Source of the DNA: Flaveria trinervia
Taxonomy: Eukaryota; Streptophyta; Magnoliopsida; Asterales; Asteraceae
Length of the DNA: 64,000 bases
Reading direction: 5' to 3'
Assembly (NCBI GenBank): GCA_025506515.1
Contig: CM046444.1
Span: forward strand, 122,227,701 to 122,291,700
Shown one piece after another: positions 1 through 11,114 of the stretch. The number at the start of each line of letters is the position of its first letter. Position 1 is the stretch's first letter. Made by a program: the position numbers and the translations under genes. A model generated the notes under the pieces. It ran no database searches and had not been told where the DNA came from. It saw only the letters and a program-made list of their open reading frames with translations.

Positions 1-555
1 TCTTGAAACCCTAAAAAGCAATTCGAAATCACCTTCAAGTGCGAAATTGAACAGGGGTTATTGGTGATTTAGGGTTAAGGAATGTGAAAGAGATGATGAT
101 GTATGGTGTAATTATGATCGTGCGTAAAGATTTAACATGACCGTTGGAGTTGAGAGCAACATCCACACGTTTTCTTTATTTACAAGTTTCCAATACAATG
201 GTTTTTATGATTAAAGATGCGTGCATATAAAAAAAAGCAAATTCATAAGTATTGTTGATATTTGGTTTAATCACATTATCAATAAAAAAATACGCAACGT
301 TGTTAGATTAGGGTATTAAGATGTGTTAAGTTAATTATTATATCATACTCTCAAGCAGTCAATACTTATGATAGTTCATTCGTCTAGTAGCATGATTATA
401 ACTATTATGGTTTGGATTTAGTTTCAATCATCTAACAGTTAATTTTATAAAATACTATAAAGTTAGATGTTTAATGATTAAATAATCAATTTAACCAATC
501 TCTTACATGATTGATAGTTTTATAGTTTTCATTTATATCTCTTATATTTTTCAAA
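1..555. other. Left-edge non-coding DNA
   Basis: No ORF of substance lies here. The first ~100 bases contain two telo-box-like motifs (aaccctaa near 8 and ttagggtt near 70) of the kind common in 5' leaders of plant housekeeping genes. They could belong to the leader of a minus-strand gene lying left of the window, but no start codon or exon supports this. The rest is AT-rich without recognisable structure. Confidence 0.3.
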
Positions 556-1048
556 ATCCTTTGAGTAAATTACTATTTTAGTTCATGAAGTTTGATAAAA
601 ATTACGGTTTCAATCTAATATTTCATTTATTACAATGACAATCCAATGGTTTAAGGGATTGTTTTAATTTCACCAAACACATCAACACTGTTTATTCTAT
701 TAAAAATATAAAAAGACTTTTATACCCTTAAATTTAATAATTTAATAAATGTCTCTCGCCATCCCCACCCAACCTATTTCTTTATCCTCTTTTTCTCTCT
801 CTCACACATACACACATGTTTTTTTTTGCACCCCCAATTCAACCCCACCTTCCATGACCATATCTCCCCCCCCCCCCCCCCCCACCATCACGCACCATCA
901 CCACTTACAACCCGTCAACCACCGCCAAAGCTGGCGACCACCCACCTACCATCAACAACCAAGCTGCTCTCTCTTTCTTGATTCCACCCAACTTTTCATA
1001 TTTCCAGTAAAAGAACCACCACTATCGGCATCAACAACTAAGTTGCGC

Positions 1049-1092
<44 letters not shown>

Positions 1093-1503
1093 GCTTCGTA
1101 CGACCACGATTTCAGTGCCGACCGGAGGTTCTTGAGATGAGAGAGAGAGCAGGCTGTAGTTTGGTGGTGGAGGGCGGAGGTGGCGATGGACGTAGTTGTC
1201 GGAGTAAGGGGTGGAGTTGTCAAGTGGTGACGGAAAGGGGTTAGGGTTAAGTGTAAGATTTTCTTTTATTATTTTAAATGTTTAATCATAAGGGTAAAGT
1301 TGACATTTCATAACAACTTAACAGAAAAATTTAACGGTGTTAGTCTTATAGACCGAAATTGAAACAAACCCTCAAACTATTAGACCATCAGTGTAATAAA
1401 TGAATTATTGGATTGAAACCATCAGTGTAATAAATGAATTATTGGATTGAAACCTTGATTTTCGTCAAACCCAAGGAACAAAAATTATAATTTACTCAAA
1501 TCA
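556..1503. mobile_element. MULE-like element with long terminal inverted repeats
   Basis: The left arm (about 560-695) and right arm (about 1330-1500) are imperfect inverted copies of each other over roughly 130 bp; for example ttgagtaaatt at 561-571 mirrors aatttactcaa near the right end. Long arms without a transposase ORF suggest a non-autonomous Mutator-type element. I could not fix a clean 9-bp target duplication, so the family is inference. The right arm contains a perfect 34-bp tandem duplication (1385-1452). The interior (about 750-1240) is much richer in GC than its flanks and carries a run of 18 C (866-883) and CT-rich simple repeats (about 1045-1094). The 128-codon ORF there is a low-complexity by-product. 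Confidence 0.6.
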
Positions 1504-1612
1504 TTTTGATATAACAGGTTAGTTATTACTACTACGCTCGTGACTCATATAGTAGTAAATGATTGAAGTCATTTGTATATAAGACAAAGGTTCTTGGTTC
1601 AAGTCAGGTAGA

Positions 1613-2222
1613 ATGTCACTCTGAGTTAACCCATTTATGAGTGGCTCTATTGAAAATATACTTTTTTATTTTGATAGTTTTTTAATTATAAAAATAAATT
1701 CAAACTTATAGCAACTTACGATAGGATTATACAACTCAAAAACAACAAAAAAACACATGATGCTTAACTAACTAAAAATGAATTGCTTCTAATTATGGTA
1801 ATTGAATTTCATATAATTAATCATCTTTAAACAAACAAAAAGGAAGAAAAAACCCCTAAAAACTCCTTCAACATATAAGGAGATGCTATATACACACTAC
1901 CTACAATACCAATCCAAAAACTATGTCACTTCCTGGGTTAACCCATTATGAGTGGCCCAAAAGAAAATATACTTTCTTATTTTGTTAGCTTTTTAGATTA
2001 AAAAAATAAATAAATTCAAACTTATAACAACCTACCATATGATTACATAACTCAAAAACAACATAAAACAAATGATTTTAGCTCAACTTAAAATTAAATA
2101 TATTCCACCTATGATAATATTAAATATCATATAGTTAATCATCTTAAAACAAAAAACTCTAAAACTCCTTCAACAAATACAAGGAGGGGCTATGTACACA
2201 ACACCTACATTGCTAATCAACA
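1613..2222. repeat. Diverged tandem direct duplication, two ~310-bp units
   Basis: Unit 1 starts at 1613 with atgtcactctgag and unit 2 at 1923 with atgtcacttcctg. The two then run parallel through shared blocks: gttaaccca, gagtggc, gaaaatatactt, aaattcaaactta, aactcaaaaacaac, aatcatctt, actccttcaaca and an aaggag..gctat..acac tail. Both units show substitutions and small indels, so the duplication is old. No coding potential is visible. Confidence 0.7.
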
Positions 2223-5200
2223 AACCCCCAACCTCCGCTCTCGATTTCATGTTATACGAGTGCATAGATGTGTATGATTTGTTGGCAAAAGACGGTATAC
2301 AAACTTTATTTATACGTTACTTTATTTGTCTAAATATGACATGTATAAGTACGTATAGCACAATTAAGTAGTTAATGGTATTGCATGTACTCATATAAGA
2401 GTATCAACGTGATGGTTTGTTCATATAAAAAGTATTTTCGCTTATATGGCAAATTAAGTGTTTCGCTTATTGTGACTCAAATATATATGGCAAATTAAGT
2501 GTTTCTTTAAAAAATAAAGTATCTTCGCTTAATGTGAGGTGGGGAGCTGTCTAAACTACTTTAGCATAGAAACAATTAAAAGATTAAAATAAATTAATGA
2601 AGTGAGTGGTATCTTTATTTTCCATCACTATCCTTTCAATAGTGTTTGTTTCCAAGTTTTTGTCCAAATGTATGATTGAATTGAAAGCACTAAGCACCAA
2701 ATATTTAAACCCTTTTAAAATACCACAAATCATTTTAAATCTTCAAGTACAAAACGAATACCCTGATATTATAGAAAGTTGTTTCTAGTTGCCTTTTAAG
2801 ATTTTCTGTCAGAAATATTGCACTAAAATCCAATCAATGCATTCCATTAGAGAACATTCATTTATAATTGCCAATAAGAAAACAAAACTAGAACATAATT
2901 GGATGTTTTAAGGGTTGTTTTGATTACACATGTAAAGTTAAATTTGGGTGAGTGTACGTTGTCACTACTAAAAATACTAGTAGTGACAACGGCACTTTGC
3001 AACGGTCAAACCATCATAAAGGAACTTAACCTATTTGATGCATCTCCACTAATTTGGTTGCTAATTTGTTACCGTTTTTGTCAAGTCACAAACCTAATAC
3101 AATATATACCATCTTTGTGTGGTGGTGCTTTAAAGAATCATGTTTCAAGCCTTTGTTTCGTACATGATACAAAGAAAATCTCATCTTAACTCGAAAATGA
3201 TCGAAACGAACGCAATTATGATCTCCCCACTATTATAAAACATAGAAAAAAAAGTTAATCTAATATAGATTTTTCTAAAAGGACGAGTTGCATAATACTT
3301 AAACGTATTCATGTAAGTAATATGACTCACTCTATAGTAAACAAATCCATATCCATTATATACAAACTAATAGATCGAACTCGATTGTTAATGCACGACC
3401 ATGTCCTCTAATGCATTTTACCTACAAACAGATTATGTGAGGTGTCTGATCAAATTCACCTAATTAATATAGCCAGATGAATTTCTTGGTTATGTTTTAA
3501 CCACATTCTTTTAACTATGAGAACTAGTTGTCGGCAACTAATGAAACCATTAAATACTCTATTAATTAACCGACTTGCTGAACAAGTCATTTTTATGAGA
3601 TTATGATAAAGAGAAAAATAGTGGATGTTTGTAGTGATGGTAAATTGAGCATTTTTTTTTTAAAAAGACACAAGCCACCTCAATTATGGACTACTTACAT
3701 ACATTTAAAATCAGTGGACATTTATTCTAATGGTACACAAGTGTATTTTAATAAGTGTTCATTTCAAAAGGTTGAGTGTTTAAGTCTTATAGTAATCACG
3801 AGGTTATATAGATTTATGAGTAAGTTTAAAAAGGTTGAGTGTTTAAGTCTTATAGTAATCAAGAGGTATAGATTTATAAGTAAGTTTAAAGAATGTACGA
3901 TCACAGTCATTGTTAAAACACAGTTTATCGATATTAAAGATCCAATGTAGTGAGATCATTCAATCAATAAAGAAACTCTCACGAAGCAACATAAGCTGTA
4001 TGTGGCTACTTTAGCGTTCAAGTACGTGGACGAATTTTTAGGTTCAAAGTCTTACCTCTTTAACCGATAAAAAGACATAAAAGGATAAAATATTATTGAT
4101 TTATTGGTTAAAGTTTTAATTTAGGGGCCCATTAACCATTCACACATTAAATTAATCATTTAAACATTCAAATTTCCACTAACTCTATAGACTTAGTGCC
4201 CCAACAACAGCAAAGTGGTTTACTCTCACCTTTTAGGTTTAATATTTAATCCAAAAGTTAAGCATAAGATAAAGCATTGCATTGTGATAGAATTCTTTGC
4301 ATTAAATTATTTGTGCTTATTGTGCGGTTTGGTAATTGTTTTTGGAAAAGATTTAACTAGTTTGATATGTTTTGAATCATGATACTAATCTTTGCATCAA
4401 AGTATAGATGTTAATGGTTCAGTTCGATTGATTTTCGTAAAAAAGATTTAATTGAAATGTTAAATTTAATTTCGAGAAACAACAAGCTGTCAATTATATA
4501 TTTACTACAGAGCATTGGAAGTGAACAATAATACAACTTTTTATTGTCTTTTTTTATTTTCAACTATTTTGATTTAGCATGTATGCAATACAACATGAAC
4601 TATAAACAAAAATGGATGTTGGCGGGGTGATTCCTGGTTTTGTCTTCTTTCGGTGCTATTCGGTTAATTTTTTTAACAAAGCAAATTTAAATGTTTTAAT
4701 AATTATAATACTTCACAAAATAATTGTTAACAAAGTAATTTTCAAACGTGTCCATATTTTAGTTAATTATAATATGTAACATATAAAATTCTAAATTCTA
4801 AATTTGATAGATAGGCAACGCTTTTAGATGTTTTAGTTTTTGGTTGAACAATTTATTAATAGTTTTGAAAAGGATTAATTTGGATAAATCACGGTTTGGT
4901 AGATACAATTTTTTATTTTTGTAATATACACTATTGTAAATAAAACCATTTTCCATGATACGTTTTCCCCTTGACATCTTGCAGACGAGCAAACACGCTA
5001 GTTTGTATTAAAAATCACTAGTTTGAACCGTTTTTTAATTATTAGTTTGTACCAAAATATTTAAAATAATAAATGTGATCCACAATTATAAAACTTACTC
5101 CAAAAATAATACATAAAGTACTAATATTAAAGGTTAAACAAATGGTTTGGTTTACAGAATTACTTTAAACCAAATCACACCATTAAACCTTTAAACTGTA

Positions 5201-5299
5201 AATAGAGTTTTTTTACTCTCAAACATGTCAAATTACTGATTGACTTTGCTTCGGTTTAAAGTTTAAACGATTTAAAGATTTTTTATGGTTTCTAAGCAC
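2223..5299. other. Intergenic AT-rich DNA upstream of the CIF-like gene
   Basis: Only short chance ORFs occur and no splice-compatible homology to a known family was recognised. Apart from the tandem repeat at 3765-3890, nothing structured stands out. The right-hand part should contain the promoter of the CIF-like gene. Confidence 0.5.
3765..3890. repeat. Two-copy 63-bp tandem repeat
   Basis: aaaggttgagtgttt recurs at a spacing of 63 bp (3770 and 3833), followed in both copies by aagtcttatagtaatca, then gatttat and aagtaagttt-type sequence with a few differences. It lies in non-coding DNA. Confidence 0.75.
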
Positions 5300-5300
5300 C

Positions 5301-5309
5301 ATATATACA
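5301..5309 (+). promoter_or_regulatory. Candidate TATA box of the CIF-like gene
   Basis: The sequence atatataca lies about 195 bp upstream of the ATG at 5504, which would leave a leader of roughly 165 bases. No transcript data are available, and AT-rich background makes chance TATA matches frequent. Confidence 0.35.
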
Positions 5310-5503
5310 CTAAATATCATTTATTTAATTAGGTCTTATCCCCAACACCACTATTCCACTACAATGTTATTATTAATCAATTATCGTTAACCCGTCAACC
5401 TATCATATCCCTTGTATACAATACAACATACAAACTTTGCATCGTATCTTAAATCTTTAAACCATAAAGAAGCTCTCAAGAAAGAGAACCAAACAAGCTA
5501 ATA

Positions 5504-5985
5504 ATGGTTTTGAAAGCTCATCTCCTAAGTTTTCTCATTGCAGCATCACTTGTATCATCATCATTTGCAGGTGAATAATTCATCAATTCTTATCTTTTCT
5601 TCTTTAAATCAATCTTTATGAACATCTTTGAAAACCCTTTTGATCGAGTTCTCTACAAATGATTCTTGCTTTTCTTGTGAATAGCGCGTGACGAATCGTC
5701 GATTCCAACTATGAATCTTGGTGCGAATGATCGATATCAGGTTTAAGTCCATCGTTTATTGAACATAAAGTGTTATATCATCATGGGTTTTTGATCATAT
5801 ATTGGTTTGTGTGATTTTGTATGCATATGCAGGAATCTTTATATTTAGAAGATGATCAAAGTTTAAAGAGGGACGATGACGATATAATTCACGAGAGGCT
5901 TCTACGCGCTAATACAAGAGATTATGGACGATCGGATCCTGCACCAAGGTTCGTGAAGCCCCGGTTTAAACTCATACCAAACTAG
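5504..5985 (+). CDS. CIF: Casparian strip integrity factor (CIF)-type secreted peptide precursor
   Basis: Three exons, 5504-5570, 5685-5740 and 5833-5985, join in frame with GT-AG borders to give a 91-residue precursor. It starts with a signal peptide (MVLKAHLLSFLIAASLVSSSFA, cleavage near residue 22). An acidic middle (DDDD near residue 54) follows, and the 21-residue C-terminus begins DYG at residue 71 and ends FKLIPN. That layout (start DYG, 21 residues, FKLIPN end) matches CIF1/CIF2, tyrosine-sulfated ligands of the receptor kinase GSO1/SGN3 that control sealing of the endodermal Casparian strip. Tyr72 would be the sulfated residue. The segment before FKLIPN reads KPR, whereas the Arabidopsis peptides have two prolines there. 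Expression in the root stele and secretion are inferred from the family. RGF and PSY peptides also begin with DY but lack the FKLIPN tail. Confidence 0.88.
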
Positions 5986-6546
5986 CATCGTCTAGAGCTC
6001 GATGATCAATCGATTAACGCGTGTTTTACGCGTGTTTATCGATGAATTTAGCAAAGAAACTAGCTGCGTATCCATCTGGAGTATTACATATGTGTTAAGC
6101 TACTTTATATATAATATCTATACGTATATATACATATATATGTGTGTAATTGTGTTGTAGCAAGCATGCACCATGCATGCAAAATGTTCTGAAGGTTATG
6201 GATGTGTGTTTCGTAGTAATTATATATATGAAATATGAATAACTTAATAATGGCATGTTAATTAGTAATACTCCTAATTACTGTAAGTTTGTAAACGAGC
6301 CGAGCTTCTATTTAAGCTTGAGTTCAACTCGTCTAACCGAATAAAACTTAAGTTTAGTTTGTTTTGAAGCTTCAGCTCGACTGTTTAGTAGTATTTGCAG
6401 ATTCAAACTCGGGGTGCGCTAGTGAGTATGTTTTTCACGTTATATATATATCATGTTTTTATAACTATAACCTTTATTCACGAATTAATATTTTTAGTTA
6501 TTTTGATCATTATTTAAAGGACAGGCCTCGTTGCAAATGGTAAGAT
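5986..6546. other. 3' flank of the CIF-like gene
   Basis: This contains the probable 3' UTR with AT-rich polyadenylation-type sequence (aatatgaataacttaataat near 6232). A short stretch near 6290-6410 (gagccgagc, cttgagttcaactcg, cagctcgact) looks like a decayed repeat fragment. No gene. Confidence 0.4.
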
Positions 6547-6827
6547 TATTGTTTTGAAACACGGATCGGACCGGTCGGTCTGACCGGTTGGACCAGGGAC
6601 CGAACTCCAATCCGGTCCGGTTCGATGCTTAAAACCATTTTGGCAATGAACTGGTGGTCAGACCGGCAGTCGAACCGGTTTTTCATATATGTATATTTAT
6701 CTTTTTTAATATTTTTTACATATAATTTATAAAATAATAATAATTTTATCCGTTTGTTAAATCCGGTCCGACCGGTTGAACAAGTAAGACGTTTGGTTCA
6801 CTGTCCGATCCGATTCTGAAAACATTG
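6547..6827. mobile_element. hAT-type MITE, 281 bp, with 8-bp target duplication
   Basis: The element is bounded by direct copies of ggtaagat (6539-6546 and 6828-6835). Its ends are imperfect inverted repeats: left tattgttttgaaacacgg, right reverse complement caatgttttcagaatcgg, followed in both by atcggac. The interior is studded with ccggtc/ccggtt motifs and is far richer in GC than its surroundings. There is no transposase, so it is non-autonomous. An 8-bp duplication and a CAxTGTTTT terminus are typical of the hAT superfamily. Confidence 0.8.
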
Positions 6828-6869
6828 GGTAAGATGGTTGTTTATTGACCTTGAGGTCATGAGTTCTAG

Positions 6870-7076
6870 CAGGGGCGAAGCTTTTAAGGTGCCGGGGAGG
6901 GGGAGGGGGTCGCCGCCTCCCCTATTTTTTTTGTCCGTAGTGTTAAATTTTAGCCCGATAGTGTAAATTTTTGGCCCGGTAGTGTAAAATTTTATATAAA
7001 TATCGAGTTCGCCCCCCTGAAAAAAAAATCATTTCGCCCCCGCCCCCACTACAAAGATAATTAAGCTCCGCCACTG
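6870..7076. mobile_element. hAT-type MITE, 207 bp, with perfect 8-bp target duplication
   Basis: Direct copies of agttctag flank the element at 6862-6869 and 7077-7084. The termini are inverted: caggggcgaagctt on the left, and the right end reverse-complements to cagtggcggagctt. No coding capacity. It sits only about 35 bp from the preceding MITE. Confidence 0.85.
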
Positions 7077-7084
7077 AGTTCTAG

Positions 7085-7899
7085 GCGTGAGAAACAACAT
7101 CTTGCACAAAAGTAAAAAGGTAGGTTGTGTGTATTAGATCATTTTGCAATTTGATCCCTCCTCGGCTACAATATAAAATGAGAGTTAAGTCAGGCACTAG
7201 GTATGTCATAATTATCATAATTTAATGTACGATGAACATTTTTTATATAAATATAAATTGAAGTTGTTAAGTAAAACTATTTAAATAATATGCTCATTTA
7301 AACTCGCATGTTAAATTAAGCTTGTGTTCAAATTAATTCAATTATAGAATGAGATTCAATATATTCAATATATACGTTTAATAGCAGATTAAAGTTTTAG
7401 TGAGCGAATATATACTATTTCACAAGCCGATCCTTAGTTTTGACCCGTCTAAATTGCAATGTTTGATACCTCTAACTTAAATACAAAATAACTTCTGACT
7501 TCACTCTCCTTAGATCTTACCAATAATAATTTTACAATCTATTTAATTTTATTAGGTAAGGTTGTATTTTTATAAAAAATCCATATTCTTATAATGATCT
7601 TTATTTAAATCGTAACAAAAAGAGTTAATTTCACACATGGTCCTTGTGATTTTTACGAATAACCAATTCGAGCACTATGCAAGGAAAAGTAACAAATTTA
7701 GGTATTAACTTTGAGTTTTGTAATGGGTTTAGGTATTAAGACTAACTTTTCACCATACTTTGATATAAAAGTTACGAGATTAACAAGTTTGGTCATAAAC
7801 ATTTCATTTATAATGTAAGAGGAAAAGTTAACGAATATTAATCTTAATACCTAAACTTGTTATAGAAATTATATATATATTAATTATTAATTTAAATGT
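7085..7899. other. AT-rich intergenic DNA
   Basis: No gene. A short inverted pair (aaatttaggtattaa near 7693 and ttaatacctaaac near 7844) suggests an eroded inverted-repeat element between about 7620 and 7865, but the borders cannot be placed. Confidence 0.35.
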
Positions 7900-8366
7900 A
7901 CATCATTTTTAGGCTATGGTACAACCATCTAATCTTTTAAATTTTTTTTATAAACTTAATATTTTTATATCTTTTACAATTTAATCCTATAAAATTTCAC
8001 TTTTAACTTTATCCCCCTATAATTTTCATCTTTACAAAATTTTCAATTTACATTTCGGTAAACTTTGAGAGTTACACGTCGTAACATACGTTTGTGGTTT
8101 AACGTTTTTACGTCTATTTTTACTCGTTTAACGGCTCAATCGCAACATGCGAGTGGTCCTAGATCAACTTACTTATTGTTTTAATGTTTGACATGTCACG
8201 TGTGTGGTTCGACGTTTTTTTGTCTACTTTCCGTTTGGCTTTATTTTTCTGTTTTTATTTATTTATAAGAGTTTTTTCAGTGTTTGTGACCATTAATAAC
8301 AATGTGACATTAGTGTTACTTGGTATTATTGTACATCTTTCTTGTAAAACGGGAGTTTAGTACTAG
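7900..8366 (+). mobile_element. Helitron-like remnant, copy 1
   Basis: This stretch shares an ordered series of blocks with 10545-11114 and 56130-56594: a 'tttaacccctat..actttt' region, a 'cgcaacatacgtgtgtggtttaacg' type block, 'acttagttattgttttta', 'gtctacttttcgtttggcttta' and 'atgtgacattagtgttacttg'. It ends at CTAG followed by T (8363-8367), the canonical Helitron 3' end. All three copies have the same orientation and no Rep/helicase ORF. The left border is not defined. Confidence 0.5.
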
Positions 8367-8375
8367 TTAATATCT

Positions 8376-10544
8376 AAACTTGTTACTTCTTTTACTTACA
8401 ACTTAAACCCGTTAATTAACCTAAATCACAATTACAAATTACATTAATTGTCTAATAAATATACGACGGTGTCGATCTCAAGAAAGAAAACCGAAAAGAA
8501 ATTTCATATTTTTATAATTATCTAAAGCCCGCTAGCCCATCAGGCCCAAATTCCATAGTGTGTTGTGTAATTGTGTTTGATAAACTGTAATCACATGGAT
8601 ACACACAGAGTGACAGACTATTCCTGATTTATTTAAAGTCTATTAATAAAAAAACTAATAAAACCTAATAAAGTTAGATAATTATTAAATAAATCAAATT
8701 ACGAATCAAAATTATTTGTGTGTGTATATATAATAAAAGATAAAAAAAGTATGAGCATTAGAATGTTTTATTCAAAACTATAGTGATTTTAAATAAGTTT
8801 AAGTTAAAATTTACTCATGAGCTACTTAAAATATCAAATCATAGTGATTTTAAATAAGTTTAAGTTAAAATTAAAGCTCATTTAACAAAGAAGCTTAAAT
8901 TTGATAGGCTCACTGGCCTAAATGAATCTACATTTGATACAAATTTAATAACTTTATACAATATAATAAGTATACAATTGCATTAAAATATTAGTGCATA
9001 AGTAGTTGGATTTAGATATCTAAGAAAATAAAATCATCTTTAAAAAGCATGTACCCGGTTTCAATTTTTATGATCTAATTATTAATGTAAAAGAATTTCT
9101 GTTGAATGTAAAATAAGCCTAATAAGCCGTAAAAAGCTTTTAAATTTAAAGTTCTTTCTTTCATGATGTTTTTCTTATTTAATTTTCGAGTATTCATGAT
9201 TAAAATATTTTAGAGATTTAAATTAAGTCATTGGTTGTGTCATGGTTCTCCTCTAAAAATCGTTATTAGCCCATGATTTAGGCCTTAAAATCCTATGATG
9301 AAATAGTTTCTTTCCTCCACGTGACCTCCATATTGACATTCGTATAGTTACAATTTACAAACCTCCATAGACCTTAACTTCAACTTATTAAAATACAAAT
9401 CTTAGTTACAGTGTCATTTATTTTATTTTATTTTTAATACAAGTTGTGAAGCAGTTAGTAGTATAGGTAGTGCATGTGAGCTTTCACTTGGAGGTTGCAC
9501 AGTTACACCCTTAAATCCATCATTTCAGGTTTCATCGTGTATACATGTATCTCTCACGCAAATTCGAGGGTTTGTCTTAATAATCGATCCAAACACATAT
9601 GTGTTCATTGCTAATGTGTTCTTGACGATAATATGTTCCTTGTCGATGCATTCTTTACCTTCATTAGACATTAATCTTCCTGGCGTATGTAGAATATGTA
9701 TTTGTTCATATTGATAGATTTGACAAATATAAAAGAAATGTATTCAAACTCATTCAAAACTTATATGCATGCATCTAGATAAATAGTATACATGGTCATA
9801 TGTGTTGTATAGTTTTAAACGTGTTTAATTAGATTTATCATAACCAACGCAAATAAATGTATGTGTCATGGTCTTTTCTTGAAATTCCCGCCCCTTAATC
9901 ATTAAACATATCTCTAATTTTAGAACCACAAAGCAAAGCTATAAATTTATGTTTTTATCCAAACAATAATTTCTTGTAATTTACTCAATTATTGTATAAC
10001 TATAACTTGTTCAACTCATTATATAACTTATTCAAATCACTGAAAAAGTTTGTTTATTGTCACACTAAAAGGTACAATTTACCAATGATGTGGCTAATAT
10101 TTTATGTTCAGCTTCATTTGTATTGTTTTACTATTTTATCATTACATGCCTCCATGAGGTTAACACGTCTTTTTTTTTAATCTATTAAATAAATGGCTAA
10201 TATAAATAACACAAGCAAAATATTATAACAATTTCTCCCATGACCCTAAAATGTCTTATATCATGTTGAAGCATTTGTAAGCAGTTTCTTCTCAGGTTAT
10301 ATAAACTTAAAGTAAAACTATGATCACATGAACTAATCAATTAGTCTATTTTATCCCATTAGTTTAGTCTATCATGCCTAACTAGCATGTTAAAACAACA
10401 TGATCGGTAACTCTACCCACTATTGTAGATCACTAAAATATGTGTTTATCTTCATTTTTTCATGATAAATAGTCGTTTCCTGTTCATTTAGCCTATAAAT
10501 TTTAATAATATAAAAATAGATGTTTTTATTATAATATTACTAAT
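8376..10544. other. AT-rich intergenic DNA
   Basis: Only short chance ORFs occur. A two-copy direct repeat (8780-8872) is listed separately. No conserved protein motif, tRNA or element end was recognised. Confidence 0.45.
8780..8872. repeat. Two-copy 61-bp direct repeat
   Basis: The 32-base segment beginning atagtgattttaaataag occurs at 8780 and again at 8841, identical over its length. The intervening bases differ. Confidence 0.8.
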
Positions 10545-11114
10545 TACCAATTATGGTTTTGCATAAAGGTTGTATCTTAAGTTCTGATGATTGTACCCTT
10601 ATTGTATATGTTATTGGCCATTAATTTTTTTACGCTATCATGGTTTGCATATTAGGTTTAGTGAGTTGTACCCACTTTTGTTTTTTTATCTTTAATTTTT
10701 TATTTTATACCCCAAAACCTTTACATATTTTATAATTTACCCCTATAACTTTTTCATTACATATTATTTTCTTCTTTTACAATTTCTTTAGTTTATGTTT
10801 CAGTCTAACTTTTACGCGCTAACATACCGCATCGTACGTGTGTGGTTTAACGTTTTTTCCTCTATTTTTTTTTTGTTTATGGCTCCGTTACAAAGCAAGG
10901 GTCCTACATAAACTTAGTTATTGTTTTTAATATTTTACGGTCGCGTGCATGGTTCAATGTCTTATGTTTACTTTTCGTTTAATTTTATTTTTTTCGTCTT
11001 TATTTATTTCTAATACGAGTTTTACCGTTGTTGATGGTCACTAATGATGATATAACATTGGTGTTACTTGACATGATTTTACACCTCCGTCGCAACGCAA
11101 AGACTTAATGCTAG
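10545..11114 (+). mobile_element. Helitron-like remnant, copy 2
   Basis: It is collinear with the copies at 7900 and 56130. The right end reads cgtcgcaacgcaaag, then aatgCTAG at 11107-11114 followed by T: a short GC-rich possible hairpin and a CTAG terminus as expected of a Helitron 3' end. No helicase coding sequence. The left end is approximate. Confidence 0.5.

Noticed and set aside
749..1135. 128-codon ORF of Pro, Ser and Leu-rich composition
   Set aside because: It is produced by an 18-C run and CT repeats inside a transposable element and has no domain.
3765..3890. CRISPR-like array
   Set aside because: Only two direct copies, no spacers, and plant nuclear DNA.
5504..5985. Reading the peptide gene as RGF/GLV or PSY
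   Set aside because: Both families begin with DY, but the 21-residue length and FKLIPN ending match CIF instead.
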